Shown here: one piece after another, positions 24,342 to 32,622 of the stretch
How positions within the stretch are numbered: the first letter of the stretch is position 1
How the letters are laid out: the number at the start of each line of letters is the position of its first letter
Source: Mycobacterium malmoense
GTDB lineage: Bacteria; Actinomycetota; Actinomycetes; Mycobacteriales; Mycobacteriaceae
Direction of reading: 5' to 3'
Length of the DNA: 64,000 nucleotides
Assembly (NCBI RefSeq): GCF_019645855.1
Contig: NZ_CP080999.1
Coordinates: forward strand, 930,001 to 994,000
The notes under the pieces: model-generated
What the model saw: only the letters and a program-made list of their open reading frames with translations
Told to the model about the DNA's origin: nothing
Database searches by the model: none
Made by a program: the position numbers and the translations under genes

Positions 24342-25730
24342 GTGACGCCCGTGTCACGTGAAGGCGTCACAATCGGCATCGACGTCGGCAGCACCGCGGT
24401 CAAAGCTGTCGCCGCCGACGCCGACGGCCGCGTGACGGCGCGGGCGCGCATTCCGCATGAGCTGCGGGTGCCGGCGCCCGATCGGCTCGAGCACGACGCC
24501 GACGAGGCGTGGCGGCGGGGTCCGTTGGCGGCCTTGAACGAGGTGTGCCAGCTGGCGCCCGGGCCCGACGTCCGGGCGGTGGCCGTCTCGGCGATGGTGC
24601 CCTCGCTGACCGCCGTCGACCCCGCCGGCAGGCCGCTTACCCCGGGGCTGCTGTATGGCGACGGCCGCGGCCGGGTGCCGGGCGCCCCGGAGCGACCGGC
24701 CCAGCCGCTGCCGGCGGTGGGCGAGGCCGCCGAGTTCCTGCGCTGGACGGCCGCCCAGGCGCCCGGCGCCGCCGGATACTGGCCGGCGCCCGCGGTGGCC
24801 AACCACGCCCTGGCGGGTGAGGCGGTGATCGACTTCGCCACCGCCGCCACGGCCTTTCCCCTGTTCGACGGGACCGGCTGGAGCCCGGCGGCGTGCGCCG
24901 GCTGCGGCGCGACCGTCGAGCAGATGCCGCGGGTGGAGACGATCGGGGCGGCGGCCGGTCGGGTGCGGGGGACCGGGGCCGTGCTGGCGATCGGCGCCAT
25001 CGACGCCCTGTGCGAACAGATCGTGGCCGGCGCCGGCCGCGACGGCGACGTGCTGGTGCTGTGCGGCACCACCCTGATCGTGTGGACGACCATCGGCGAG
25101 GCCCGGCAGGTGCCCGGCCTGTGGACCATTCCGCACACCACCCCCGGCAAGATCCAGATCGGCGGGGCCAGCAACGCCGGCGGCTTGTTCCTCGGCTGGG
25201 TGGATCGCGTTGTCGCACCGGGTGATCCGATGTCGGCCGATCCGCGCCGGGTGCCGGTGTGGTCGCCCTACATTCGTGGGGAGCGCACCCCGTTCCACGA
25301 CCCGGATCGGCGCGCCGTGCTCGACGCCCTGGACCTCACCCAGGACGCCGCCTCGCTGCGGCGGGCCGCCTACGAGGCGTCGGGCTTCGTCGTCCGTCAG
25401 CTCATCGAGCTGAGCGGGGCGCCGGTGTCGCGGATCGTGGCCGCGGGCGGCGGCACCCGGGTCCGGCCGTGGATGCAGGCCATCGCCGACGCCACCGGGC
25501 GGCCGGTGCAGGTGTCCGGGGTGGCCGAGGGCGCGGCCCTGGGGGCGGCGTTCCTCGGCCGCATCGCGGCCGGTCTGGAAACCTCGATCGCCGACGCCGC
25601 CCGCTGGGCCCGCACCGACCACGTCGTCGAGCCCGATCCCGCCTGGGCGGCACCCGTCCAGGACCGCTACCGGCGGTTCCTGGAGCTGGGAAACCGACGA
25701 TCCAGAGCGCTACCTTCGGTCGCGTTCTAG
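24342..25730 (+). CDS. xylB: FGGY-family carbohydrate kinase
   Basis: 462 residues from GTG 24342; a GTG at 24351 is an alternative. Family marks: GIDVGSTAVKAV near the N terminus (phosphate-1), GAIDALCEQI with the catalytic Asp, and GGGTRVRPWMQAIADATGRPV near the C terminus (first 20 residues standard, adenosine region). FGGY kinases phosphorylate sugars such as xylulose, gluconate or ribulose. The xylB name is positional (Rv0729) and not proof of xylulose use. With fucA and serA2 across a short divergent promoter region it suggests a sugar-acid or deoxysugar degradation module. Confidence 0.85.
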   Translation: MTPVSREGVTIGIDVGSTAVKAVAADADGRVTARARIPHELRVPAPDRLEHDADEAWRRGPLAALNEVCQLAPGPDVRAVAVSAMVPSLTAVDPAGRPLTPGLLYGDGRGRVPGAPERPAQPLPAVGEAAEFLRWTAAQAPGAAGYWPAPAVANHALAGEAVIDFATAATAFPLFDGTGWSPAACAGCGATVEQMPRVETIGAAAGRVRGTGAVLAIGAIDALCEQIVAGAGRDGDVLVLCGTTLIVWTTIGEARQVPGLWTIPHTTPGKIQIGGASNAGGLFLGWVDRVVAPGDPMSADPRRVPVWSPYIRGERTPFHDPDRRAVLDALDLTQDAASLRRAAYEASGFVVRQLIELSGAPVSRIVAAGGGTRVRPWMQAIADATGRPVQVSGVAEGAALGAAFLGRIAAGLETSIADAARWARTDHVVEPDPAWAAPVQDRYRRFLELGNRRSRALPSVAF

Positions 25731-25739
25731 GCTGGTCCA

Positions 25740-26405
25740 ATGACCGACCATGACCGCAAAGCCGCCCGCCGAGAGATCGCCGACGCCCTGTTGAAAGCCC
25801 TTGAACGCCGGCACGAAATCGCCGACGCCGTGGTCGAGTCGGAGAACAAGGCGGCCGCGGTCGAGGCGATCGCCGGTTTGCTCGACACCTCCCACGTCGC
25901 CGCCGAAGCGGTAATGGGCATGTCCTTCGACCAGCTCACCGTCGATTCCCGCCGAAAGATCCTCGCCGAACTCGAGGACCTGAACAAACAGCTGAGCTTC
26001 ACCCTCAAAGAGCGCCCGGCCAGCTCGGGGGAGACGCTCGAGCTGCGGCCGTTTTCCGACGAGCAGGACCGCGACATCTTCGCCGCCCGCACCCAGGACA
26101 TCGGGGCCGCCGGCGACGGCTCCGGCGTGCCGGCCGGCAACCTCGACGACGAGATCCGTGCGGCGCTGCGGCGCGTCGACGACGAAGAGGCCGCGTGGTT
26201 CGTGGCCGTCGATTCCGGGCAGAAGGTCGGGATGGTGTTCGGCGAGCTGGTCCGCGGCGAGGTGGACGTGCGGATCTGGATCCACCCCGATTACCGGAAG
26301 AGGGGCTACGGCACCGCCGCGCTGCGCAAGTCGCGCTCGGAGATGGCGTGGTGCTTCCCGGCGGTGCCGTTGGTCGTCCGGGCGCCGGCGGCCAAACCGG
26401 GCTAG
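25740..26405 (+). CDS. GNAT-family N-acetyltransferase-like protein
   Basis: 221 residues. The C-terminal part (about 100-205) has the GNAT pattern: strand AWFVAVDSGQKVGMVFGEL, then VRIWIHPDYRKRGYGTAALRK, which includes the acetyl-CoA loop RKRGYGTA. The first ~85 residues are helical and acidic, resembling the helical region at the end of GyrA/ParC-type proteins (RHEIADAVVESENKAAAVEA), an unusual N-terminal addition. Positional counterpart of Rv0730. It starts nine bases after the kinase stop, so co-transcription is likely. Substrate unknown. Confidence 0.75.
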   Translation: MTDHDRKAARREIADALLKALERRHEIADAVVESENKAAAVEAIAGLLDTSHVAAEAVMGMSFDQLTVDSRRKILAELEDLNKQLSFTLKERPASSGETLELRPFSDEQDRDIFAARTQDIGAAGDGSGVPAGNLDDEIRAALRRVDDEEAAWFVAVDSGQKVGMVFGELVRGEVDVRIWIHPDYRKRGYGTAALRKSRSEMAWCFPAVPLVVRAPAAKPG

Positions 26406-26408
26406 GCG

Positions 26409-27329
26409 CTACGTCAACGTCGCGGAGACGTACTTGATGTCACCGAACGCGACCATCGACGGTTGGTCGGGAAACTCAAACCCGTTGTCGGCGTAGAGTT
26501 CTGGTGTGCTGCGCACCGTCGACTGCCAGCCGCGGTCGGCAAGATAAGCCACCACGTCGTTGCGTTCGCCGGGGTAGATCAAATCCGCCCAGTTCAGGTC
26601 CAGTCCCAGGCGCCGCCAGCGCTCGCTGATCTCACGGCCCCGGTTTTCGATGCGGTCGCGGATGTTGGGCACGTAGCCGGTGCCCAGTCGGCTGCCGCCG
26701 GCGCTGAGCGCGGTGATGTTGTCGAACAGGCGGTCCTGGGCGTCCGGCGGCAGATAGGCCAGTAGCCCCTCGGCGCTCCACGCCGTCGGCCGGGTGACGT
26801 CAAATCCGTTGTCGCGCAACGCGGCCGGCCAGTCGTCACGCAGGTCGATCCCGACCGCACGGCGGTCGGCGGTCGGGGTTGCGCCAAGGTCGGCCAGGGT
26901 GCGGGTCTTGAACTCGATCACCCTGGGCTGGTCGACCTCGTAGAGGACGGTCCCGGATGGCCAAGCCAGGCGGTAGGCGCGGGTGTCGAGCCCGGAGGCC
27001 AGGATGACGGCCTGGCGGATGCCGGCCTCGGCGGCGCCGAGGAAAAACGAGTCGAAGAACCGGGTGCGGACCGCCATCCCCTCGCCGAGGCGCCGCGGGG
27101 TGAATGCGGGATCGTCGTCGGCGAGCTCGATTTCGCCGTTCATCATCCGGATGAAGGCGTCGACGCCGACGGCGTTCACCAGCGGCTCGGCGAACGGATC
27201 GTCGATGAGGGGATTGGGGCCCCTGGATGCCAGCGCGCGGCGGGCGGCCACCGCCGTGGCGGTGGCCCCCACGCTGGATGCCAGATCCCAACTGTCGCCA
27301 TCAAATCGCTTGCTGTCGGTGTCGGGCAT
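26409..27329 (-). CDS. SAM-dependent methyltransferase, TIGR00027 family (paralogue 4)
   Basis: 306 residues. WDLASSVGATATAVAARRAL, DDPFAEPLVNAVGVDAF, ASGLDTRAYRLAWPSGTVLYE and SAEGLLAYLPPDAQDRLFDN match the family blocks. It ends four bases from the stop of the convergent GNAT gene and begins eight bases after paralogue 5, so paralogues 5 and 4 form a two-gene operon. A slightly longer version of the same family lies ~7 kb away as the three-gene run. Confidence 0.88.
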   Translation of the reverse strand: MPDTDSKRFDGDSWDLASSVGATATAVAARRALASRGPNPLIDDPFAEPLVNAVGVDAFIRMMNGEIELADDDPAFTPRRLGEGMAVRTRFFDSFFLGAAEAGIRQAVILASGLDTRAYRLAWPSGTVLYEVDQPRVIEFKTRTLADLGATPTADRRAVGIDLRDDWPAALRDNGFDVTRPTAWSAEGLLAYLPPDAQDRLFDNITALSAGGSRLGTGYVPNIRDRIENRGREISERWRRLGLDLNWADLIYPGERNDVVAYLADRGWQSTVRSTPELYADNGFEFPDQPSMVAFGDIKYVSATLT

Positions 27330-27337
27330 CGGGGCTC

Positions 27338-28267
27338 CTAGCGCAGTGTTGCGGTGACGGCGACGATGTTGCGGAACTGCGTCATCTCATCGGTGTCGGG
27401 GTCGTCGGGGAATTCCAGGCCGTAATCGCCGAACAGATCCCGCCGCTTCCGGGAGGCCACCTCCCAGCCCCGATCGGTCAGATACTTGACGACATTGCTG
27501 CGCTCGCCGTCGAAGAAGAGTCCCGAAAGGTCGATGTCGCAGCCGAATTTGGCCCACCTGTCGTTGAATTCCTGCGCGCGTTGCGTCATCGTCGGGCCGG
27601 AGTCGGGGTGATACTCGGTGGCCAGCTTGCTGCCCGGAGCGCTGAGCTCGGTGATGTTGTCGAACAGCCGGTCCTGCGCGTCGGGCGGAAGGTACATCAA
27701 CAGGCCTTCGGCGCTCCACGACGTTGGCCGCGTCACGTCGAATCCGCTGCGGCGCAGCGCGGCCGGCCAGTCGTCCCGCAGGTCGATGCTGATGGTCCGC
27801 CGGTCCGCGGTCGGGGCGGCACCCAGGTTGGCCATGGCGGTGCTCTTGAACTCGACGACCTTGGGCTGGTCGACCTCGTAGACCACGCTGCCGGGCGGCC
27901 AAGCTAGCCGGTAGGCGCGGGCGTCGAGGCCGGCGGCCAGGATCACCGATTGGCGGATGCCGTCGCGGGCGGCGTTGAGGAAGAAATCGTCGAAGAAGCG
28001 GGTGCGCACCGCGATCGAATCGGTCTCCAGCGCCAGGTCCTTCTCGCTGTCTTCAGACGCCTGGGCGGCCTCGGACGGGATGGCCTCGCCGTCGACCAGG
28101 CGGCGGAAGAAGTCCAGCCCGACCGCCCGCACCAAGGGCGCCGCGAACGGGTCGTTGATGATCGGGTTGGTCCCCCCGCTGGCCAGGGCGCGGGCCGCGG
28201 CGACCATGGTGGCCGTGGCGCCGACGCTGGAGGCCAGGTCCCAGGTGTCTTGGTCAGTTCGCGTCAT
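27338..28267 (-). CDS. SAM-dependent methyltransferase, TIGR00027 family (paralogue 5)
   Basis: 309 residues, first gene of the two-gene run, positioned like Rv0731c before secY. WDLASSVGATATMVAAARAL, NDPFAAPLVRAVGLDFF, AAGLDARAYRLAWPPGSVVYE and SAEGLLMYLPPDAQDRLFDN are the family marks; note AAGLDA where the other copies have ASGLD(S/T). An AGGAGC site lies just upstream of the ATG. The gap 28268-28500 holds this promoter and that of secY; I could not assign either with confidence. Confidence 0.88.
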   Translation of the reverse strand: MTRTDQDTWDLASSVGATATMVAAARALASGGTNPIINDPFAAPLVRAVGLDFFRRLVDGEAIPSEAAQASEDSEKDLALETDSIAVRTRFFDDFFLNAARDGIRQSVILAAGLDARAYRLAWPPGSVVYEVDQPKVVEFKSTAMANLGAAPTADRRTISIDLRDDWPAALRRSGFDVTRPTSWSAEGLLMYLPPDAQDRLFDNITELSAPGSKLATEYHPDSGPTMTQRAQEFNDRWAKFGCDIDLSGLFFDGERSNVVKYLTDRGWEVASRKRRDLFGDYGLEFPDDPDTDEMTQFRNIVAVTATLR

Positions 28268-28500
28268 GGTGCTCCTATTTACTTAGCAAATGCAATGAGC
28301 CACCAGAACTCTACGCCTCGCGGCTGTCGGCTCGCTGTGTCTTTTTCGGGTCCCATAAAGGCCCTTGAACGGGGCTGCCCGCACCAGCTGTTACTCTCGT
28401 ACACGGTTTGACGCGCTGTAGATAAGTCGGCCGGACGTCCTGGCCTGCGGGTGTTGGGCGCGTGACGCAGGATGAAGACCCCGGCTCCGCAGGAGGAAGA

Positions 28501-29826
28501 GTGCTTTCGGCTTTCATCTCGTCGCTGCGGACAGTCGACCTGAGACGGAAGATCCTCTTCACGCTGGCCATCGTCCTGCTCTACCGGGTCGGCGCCGCGC
28601 TGCCGTCACCCGGCGTGAACTACCCCAACGTGCAGCAGTGCATCAAGGAGGCCAGCGGCGGCGAGGCCGGACAGATCTACTCGCTGATCAACCTGTTCTC
28701 CGGCGGCGCGCTGCTCAAACTCACGGTGTTCGCGGTGGGGGTGATGCCCTACATCACCGCCAGCATCATCGTGCAGCTGCTGACCGTCGTCATCCCGCGG
28801 TTCGAGGAGTTACGGAAGGAAGGCCAGGCTGGGCAGGCCAAGATGACGCAGTACACGCGCTACCTGGCCATCGCGCTGGCCGTCCTGCAGGCCACCAGCA
28901 TCGTGGCGCTGGCGGCCAACGGCGGGCTGCTCCAGGGCTGTTCGCTGGACATCATCGCCGACCAGAGCATCTTCACGCTGGTGGTCATCGTGCTGGTGAT
29001 GACGGGCGGCGCGGCGCTGGTGATGTGGATGGGTGAGCTGATCACCGAACGCGGCATCGGCAACGGCATGTCGCTGCTGATCTTCGTCGGCATCGCGGCG
29101 CGCATTCCCTCCGAAGGCAAGACCATCCTGGACAGCCGCGGCGGGGTCATCTTCGCCGCCGTCTGCGCCGCCGCGCTGATCATCATCGTCGGTGTGGTGT
29201 TCGTCGAGCAGGGCCAGCGCCGGATCCCGGTGCAATACGCCAAGCGCATGGTGGGCCGGCGCATGTACGGCGGAACCTCGACGTATCTGCCGCTCAAGGT
29301 CAACCAGGCCGGCGTTATCCCGGTGATCTTCGCGTCGTCGCTGATCTACATTCCGCACCTGATCACCCAGCTGGTCCGCAGCGGCAGCGGCGGCGTGGGC
29401 AACGGCTGGTGGGACAAGTTCGTCGGCAAATACCTGTCCGATCCGAGCGATCCCATCTACATCAGCATCTACTTCGGGCTCATCATCTTCTTCACGTATT
29501 TCTATGTGTCGATCACGTTCAATCCCGACGAACGTGCCGACGAGATGAAGAAGTTCGGCGGGTTCATTCCCGGCATTCGCCCGGGCAAACCGACCGCCGA
29601 CTACCTGCGTTATGTGCTGAGCAGGATCACGCTGCCGGGCTCGATCTACCTGGGCGCAATCTCGGTGCTGCCCAATCTGTTCCTGCAGATCGGCAATGGC
29701 GGGGCGGTGCAGAATTTGCCGTTCGGCGGGACCGCGGTTTTGATCATGATTGGCGTCGGTTTGGATACGGTCAAACAAATCGAGAGCCAGCTCATGCAGC
29801 GCAACTACGAAGGATTCCTCAAGTGA
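28501..29826 (+). CDS. secY: Preprotein translocase subunit SecY
   Basis: 441 residues from GTG 28501, chosen because a GGAGGAAGA ribosome binding site lies directly upstream and the reading then starts MLSAFISSLR, the normal mycobacterial N terminus; an in-frame GTG at 28462 is less likely. SecY is the channel of the Sec system with ten membrane helices. Recognisable blocks: GVMPYITASIIVQLLTVVIP (helix 2), GERGIGNG-like ITERGIGNGMSLLIF (helix 5 region), QGQRRIPVQYAKR (cytoplasmic loop C4), and GIRPGKPTADYL (C5). Its stop overlaps the adk GTG. Confidence 0.97.
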   Translation: MLSAFISSLRTVDLRRKILFTLAIVLLYRVGAALPSPGVNYPNVQQCIKEASGGEAGQIYSLINLFSGGALLKLTVFAVGVMPYITASIIVQLLTVVIPRFEELRKEGQAGQAKMTQYTRYLAIALAVLQATSIVALAANGGLLQGCSLDIIADQSIFTLVVIVLVMTGGAALVMWMGELITERGIGNGMSLLIFVGIAARIPSEGKTILDSRGGVIFAAVCAAALIIIVGVVFVEQGQRRIPVQYAKRMVGRRMYGGTSTYLPLKVNQAGVIPVIFASSLIYIPHLITQLVRSGSGGVGNGWWDKFVGKYLSDPSDPIYISIYFGLIIFFTYFYVSITFNPDERADEMKKFGGFIPGIRPGKPTADYLRYVLSRITLPGSIYLGAISVLPNLFLQIGNGGAVQNLPFGGTAVLIMIGVGLDTVKQIESQLMQRNYEGFLK

Positions 29827-30437
29827 GAGTCGTTTTGCTGGGGCCACCGGGGGCAGGCAAGGGGACGCAGGCCCAGAAGCTCGCCGAGAAGCTCGGGATC
29901 CCGCAAATCTCCACCGGCGAGCTGTTCCGCAGCAACATCGAGAATGGGACCAAACTCGGCCTGGAGGCCAAGCGCTACCTGGACGCCGGTGACCTGGTGC
30001 CCTCCGAGTTGACCAACCAGCTCGTCGACGACCGGCTGAGCGGTCCGGATGCGGCCAACGGTTTCATCCTGGACGGGTACCCGCGTTCGCTCGAGCAGGC
30101 CAAAGCGCTGCACGAAATGCTCGAACGCCGCGGCACCGACATCGACGCGGTGGTGGAGTTCCGCGTCTCGCAGGAGGAATTGCTGCAGCGGCTCAAGGCG
30201 CGGGGCCGCGCCGACGACACCGACGACGTCATCCTCAACCGGATGAAGGTCTACCGCGACGAGACGGCGCCGCTGCTGGAGTACTACGGTGCCCAATTGA
30301 AAGACGAATTGAAGACCGTCGACGCCGTCGGCACGGTCGACGAAGTGTTCGCCCGCGCGCTGCGCGCGTTGGGGGCGATCGCAAGCGCGGCGGAGCCGGG
30401 CGCAGCGGGTCGCCGCCCATCAGAACTGGGCAAGTAA
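29823..30437 (+). CDS. adk: Adenylate kinase with a repeat-derived C-terminal extension
   Basis: 204 residues from GTG 29823 overlapping the secY stop (GTGA). Adenylate kinase interconverts ATP, AMP and ADP. The P-loop is GPPGAGKGT (residues 7-15), and STGELFR, DGYPRSLEQA and the short LID region are present. It is a short-LID form. M. tuberculosis Adk is 181 residues (memory); here residues 185-198 (AIASAAEPGAAGRR) are encoded exactly by a 42-bp interspersed repeat whose second copy lies at 51630, followed by PSELGK. The fold should tolerate this tail, as it lies after the last core helix. Confidence 0.95.
   Translation: MRVVLLGPPGAGKGTQAQKLAEKLGIPQISTGELFRSNIENGTKLGLEAKRYLDAGDLVPSELTNQLVDDRLSGPDAANGFILDGYPRSLEQAKALHEMLERRGTDIDAVVEFRVSQEELLQRLKARGRADDTDDVILNRMKVYRDETAPLLEYYGAQLKDELKTVDAVGTVDEVFARALRALGAIASAAEPGAAGRRPSELGK
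30375..30416 (+). repeat. 42-bp interspersed repeat, copy A (inside adk)
   Basis: Begins GCGATCGCAAGCGCGG and matches copy B at 51630-51671 in 39 of 42 positions, with differences at repeat positions 19, 29 and 39. It encodes 14 in-frame codons of adk (residues 185-198) without a stop. Confidence 0.85.
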
Positions 30438-30439
30438 CC

Positions 30440-31240
30440 GTGAGCGCGCTGGCGCGGCTGCGAAGTCGCAGGGTCGTACCACAGCGCAGCCCCGGTGAAC
30501 TCGACGCGATGGCCGCGGCCGGCGCCGTCGTCGCCGCCGCCCTGCAGGCGGTCCGCACGGCCGCGGTTCCCGGGACGTCGACGCTGGGCCTCGACGAGAT
30601 CGCCGAGTCTGTGATCCGCGAAGCCGGCGCGACGCCGTCGTTTTTGGGCTATCATGGTTACCCGGCGTCGATCTGCGCGTCGGTCAACGACCGTGTTGTG
30701 CACGGCATCCCGTCCGCCGCCGAGACGCTGGCGCCCGGGGACCTGGTCTCCATCGACTGCGGCGCGGTGCTGGACGGCTGGCACGGCGACGCCGCGATCA
30801 CCTTCGGGGTCGGGCCGCTGGACGCGGCCGGCGAAGCGCTGCGCGATGCGACCAGGGAATCGCTGGAAGCCGGGATCGCGGCGATGATCGCCGGCAATCG
30901 GTTGACCGACGTGGCGCACGCCATCGAAATGGGTGCGCGCGCGGCCGAGGTCCGCTACGGGCGCGCCTTCGGGATCGTGGAGGGCTACGGGGGCCACGGC
31001 ATCGGCCGGCACATGCACATGGATCCGTTCCTGCCCAACGAGGGCGCTCCCGGGCGGGGCCCGCTGCTGGCCCCCGGCTCCGTGTTGGCCATCGAGCCGA
31101 TGCTGACGCTGGGGACCGGCAAAACGCTGGTGCTCGACGACCAATGGACCGTGACCACCGCCGACGGGTCACGCGCGGCGCATTGGGAACACACCGTCGC
31201 GGTCACCGCCGCCGGGCCGCGCATCCTCACCCTTTGTTGA
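30440..31240 (+). CDS. map: Methionine aminopeptidase, type I
   Basis: 266 residues from GTG 30440, two bases after the adk stop. The enzyme removes the initiator Met from new proteins. The five metal ligands are all present: Asp106, Asp117, His186, Glu219 and Glu250 (SIDCGAVLDGWHGDAAIT, GGHGIGRHMH, AIEPML, HWEHTVAVT), with His89 as substrate-contact His. It lacks the SH3-binding N-terminal extension of the second mycobacterial enzyme, so it is the MapA type (Rv0734). The secY-adk-map order is the classical one. Confidence 0.95.
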   Translation: MSALARLRSRRVVPQRSPGELDAMAAAGAVVAAALQAVRTAAVPGTSTLGLDEIAESVIREAGATPSFLGYHGYPASICASVNDRVVHGIPSAAETLAPGDLVSIDCGAVLDGWHGDAAITFGVGPLDAAGEALRDATRESLEAGIAAMIAGNRLTDVAHAIEMGARAAEVRYGRAFGIVEGYGGHGIGRHMHMDPFLPNEGAPGRGPLLAPGSVLAIEPMLTLGTGKTLVLDDQWTVTTADGSRAAHWEHTVAVTAAGPRILTLC

Positions 31241-31246
31241 GGGGCG

Positions 31247-31274
31247 TGAACTAAACGTCTGCTCGACTCGTGTC
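31247..31274 (+). promoter_or_regulatory. Probable autoregulated SigL promoter of sigL-rslA
   Basis: TGAACT at 31247-31252 and CGTGTC at 31269-31274 are 16 bases apart and fit the SigL consensus as I remember it (TGAACC, N16-18, CGTGT). It lies 21 bases before the sigL GTG. Autoregulation is the usual pattern for ECF sigma factors; here it is inferred from sequence. Confidence 0.7.
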
Positions 31275-31295
31275 TGGTAGGCGGGAGGTGATCGA

Positions 31296-31841
31296 GTGGC
31301 TCGTGTGGCCGGTACTAGGGGTGCGTCGGGGGCTGCCGAAGCCGCCCTGATGAGGGCGCTCTACGACGAGCACGCCGCGGTTTTGTGGCGCTACGCGCTC
31401 CGGTTGACGGGGGACGCGAGCCAGGCCGAGGACGTCGTGCAAGAGACGTTGCTGCGGGCCTGGCAGCATCCGGAGGTCGTCGGCGACACCGAACGGTCGG
31501 CGCGGGCGTGGTTGTTCACCGTCGCCCGCAACATGATCATCGACGACCGCCGCAGCGCACGATTCCGCAATGTGGTGGGTTCGCTGGACGAATCGGGCGC
31601 GCCCGAGCAGTCCACGCCGGACCAGGTGAACGCGGCGCTGGACCGGCTGCTGATAGCCGAGGCAATGGCGCAATTGTCGGCCGAGCACCGTGCCGTGATC
31701 GAGCGGTCCTACTACCGTGGCTGGACCACCGCGCAGATCGCTGCAGACCTCGAGATCGCCGAAGGAACAGTGAAGTCGCGACTACACTATGCGGTGCGGG
31801 CGTTGCGGCTCACTCTGCAGGAACTTGGAGTTACCCGATGA
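31296..31841 (+). CDS. sigL: ECF sigma factor SigL
   Basis: 181 residues from GTG 31296, with a GGGAGGTGATC ribosome binding site. Region 2 is at residues ~17-85 (WRYALRLTGDASQAEDVVQE, DDRRSARF) and region 4 at ~125-175 (HRAVIERSYYRGWTTAQIA, EGTVKSRLHYAVRALR). In M. tuberculosis SigL controls cell-envelope and polyketide-related genes. The anti-sigma gene rslA follows after 31 bases, and a SigL-like promoter precedes it. Confidence 0.93.
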   Translation: MARVAGTRGASGAAEAALMRALYDEHAAVLWRYALRLTGDASQAEDVVQETLLRAWQHPEVVGDTERSARAWLFTVARNMIIDDRRSARFRNVVGSLDESGAPEQSTPDQVNAALDRLLIAEAMAQLSAEHRAVIERSYYRGWTTAQIAADLEIAEGTVKSRLHYAVRALRLTLQELGVTR

Positions 31842-31872
31842 CGGGCTCCGAATGCTTGAAGGGTGACAGGAG

Positions 31873-32601
31873 ATGAATGACATGACCACGCCGGTACGGG
31901 GTATCGGCCCCCCGGGCGACCGCTACGCGATGTGGGATGCCGCATACGTGTTGGGGTCGCTATCCGCCTCCGACCGCCGCGCATTCGAGGCGCACATGGC
32001 CGAGTGCCCGGCATGCCGGGAGGCCGTCGCCGATCTGAGCGGCGTGCCGGCCCTGCTTTCGCAGCTTGACCGCGACGAGGTGGCCGCGATCACCGAGTCC
32101 GGCCCCGGATCGGTGACGCCGGAGATGTCGCCGCGGTTACTGCCGTCGTTGCTGGCGACGGTGCGCTGGCGCCGGCGCCGCACGCGGGTGGTGACCTGGG
32201 TGGCGTCGGCCGCCGCGGCCGTGGTGCTGGGAATCGGCGTGTTCGTCGGTGTTCAGGGGTTCACGGGGACGCCCGCGCAGCAGGCGACCGCGTCCTCGCA
32301 GCCGATGGCGCAGGTCGGTACCACCTTGCTGGCCTCGACGGTGCAGCTCAGCAGCCAGCACTGGGGAACGTCGATCAACCTGAGGTGTGTCTGCCTGGCT
32401 CCGCTGAACGCCCACCATGACACCCTGGCGATGGTCGTGGTGGGCCGCGACGGCAGCCAAACCCGGCTGGCGACCTGGGTGGCGGTACCCGGCCACACCG
32501 CGACGCCCGCGGCCAGCATCTCGACGCCGGTCGACCAGATCGCCGCCGTGCAGGTGGTTTCCGCCGAAAGCGGCCAGGTTCTGCTGCAGCGTTCGCTGTA
32601 A
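31873..32601 (+). CDS. rslA: Zinc-binding anti-sigma factor RslA
   Basis: 242 residues from ATG 31873 (a second ATG codon at position 4 is also possible). It has the ZAS motif HXXXCXXC: His41, Cys45 and Cys48 in EAHMAECPACREA. One membrane segment lies near residues 103-125 (VASAAAAVVLGIGVFVGVQG), and the C-terminal ~115 residues would be outside. In the M. tuberculosis system, redox changes at the zinc site release SigL (family knowledge). It is co-transcribed with sigL and ends 21 bases from the convergent flavin oxidase gene. Confidence 0.92.
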   Translation: MNDMTTPVRGIGPPGDRYAMWDAAYVLGSLSASDRRAFEAHMAECPACREAVADLSGVPALLSQLDRDEVAAITESGPGSVTPEMSPRLLPSLLATVRWRRRRTRVVTWVASAAAAVVLGIGVFVGVQGFTGTPAQQATASSQPMAQVGTTLLASTVQLSSQHWGTSINLRCVCLAPLNAHHDTLAMVVVGRDGSQTRLATWVAVPGHTATPAASISTPVDQIAAVQVVSAESGQVLLQRSL

Positions 32602-32622
32602 GGATTTGGGCGGCGGCTCGGT

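Noticed and set aside
28268..28500. Possible promoter TTGAAC...TACTCT before secY
   Set aside because: The spacing is 21 bases, too long for a SigA promoter; TTGACG further on has no matching -10 element.
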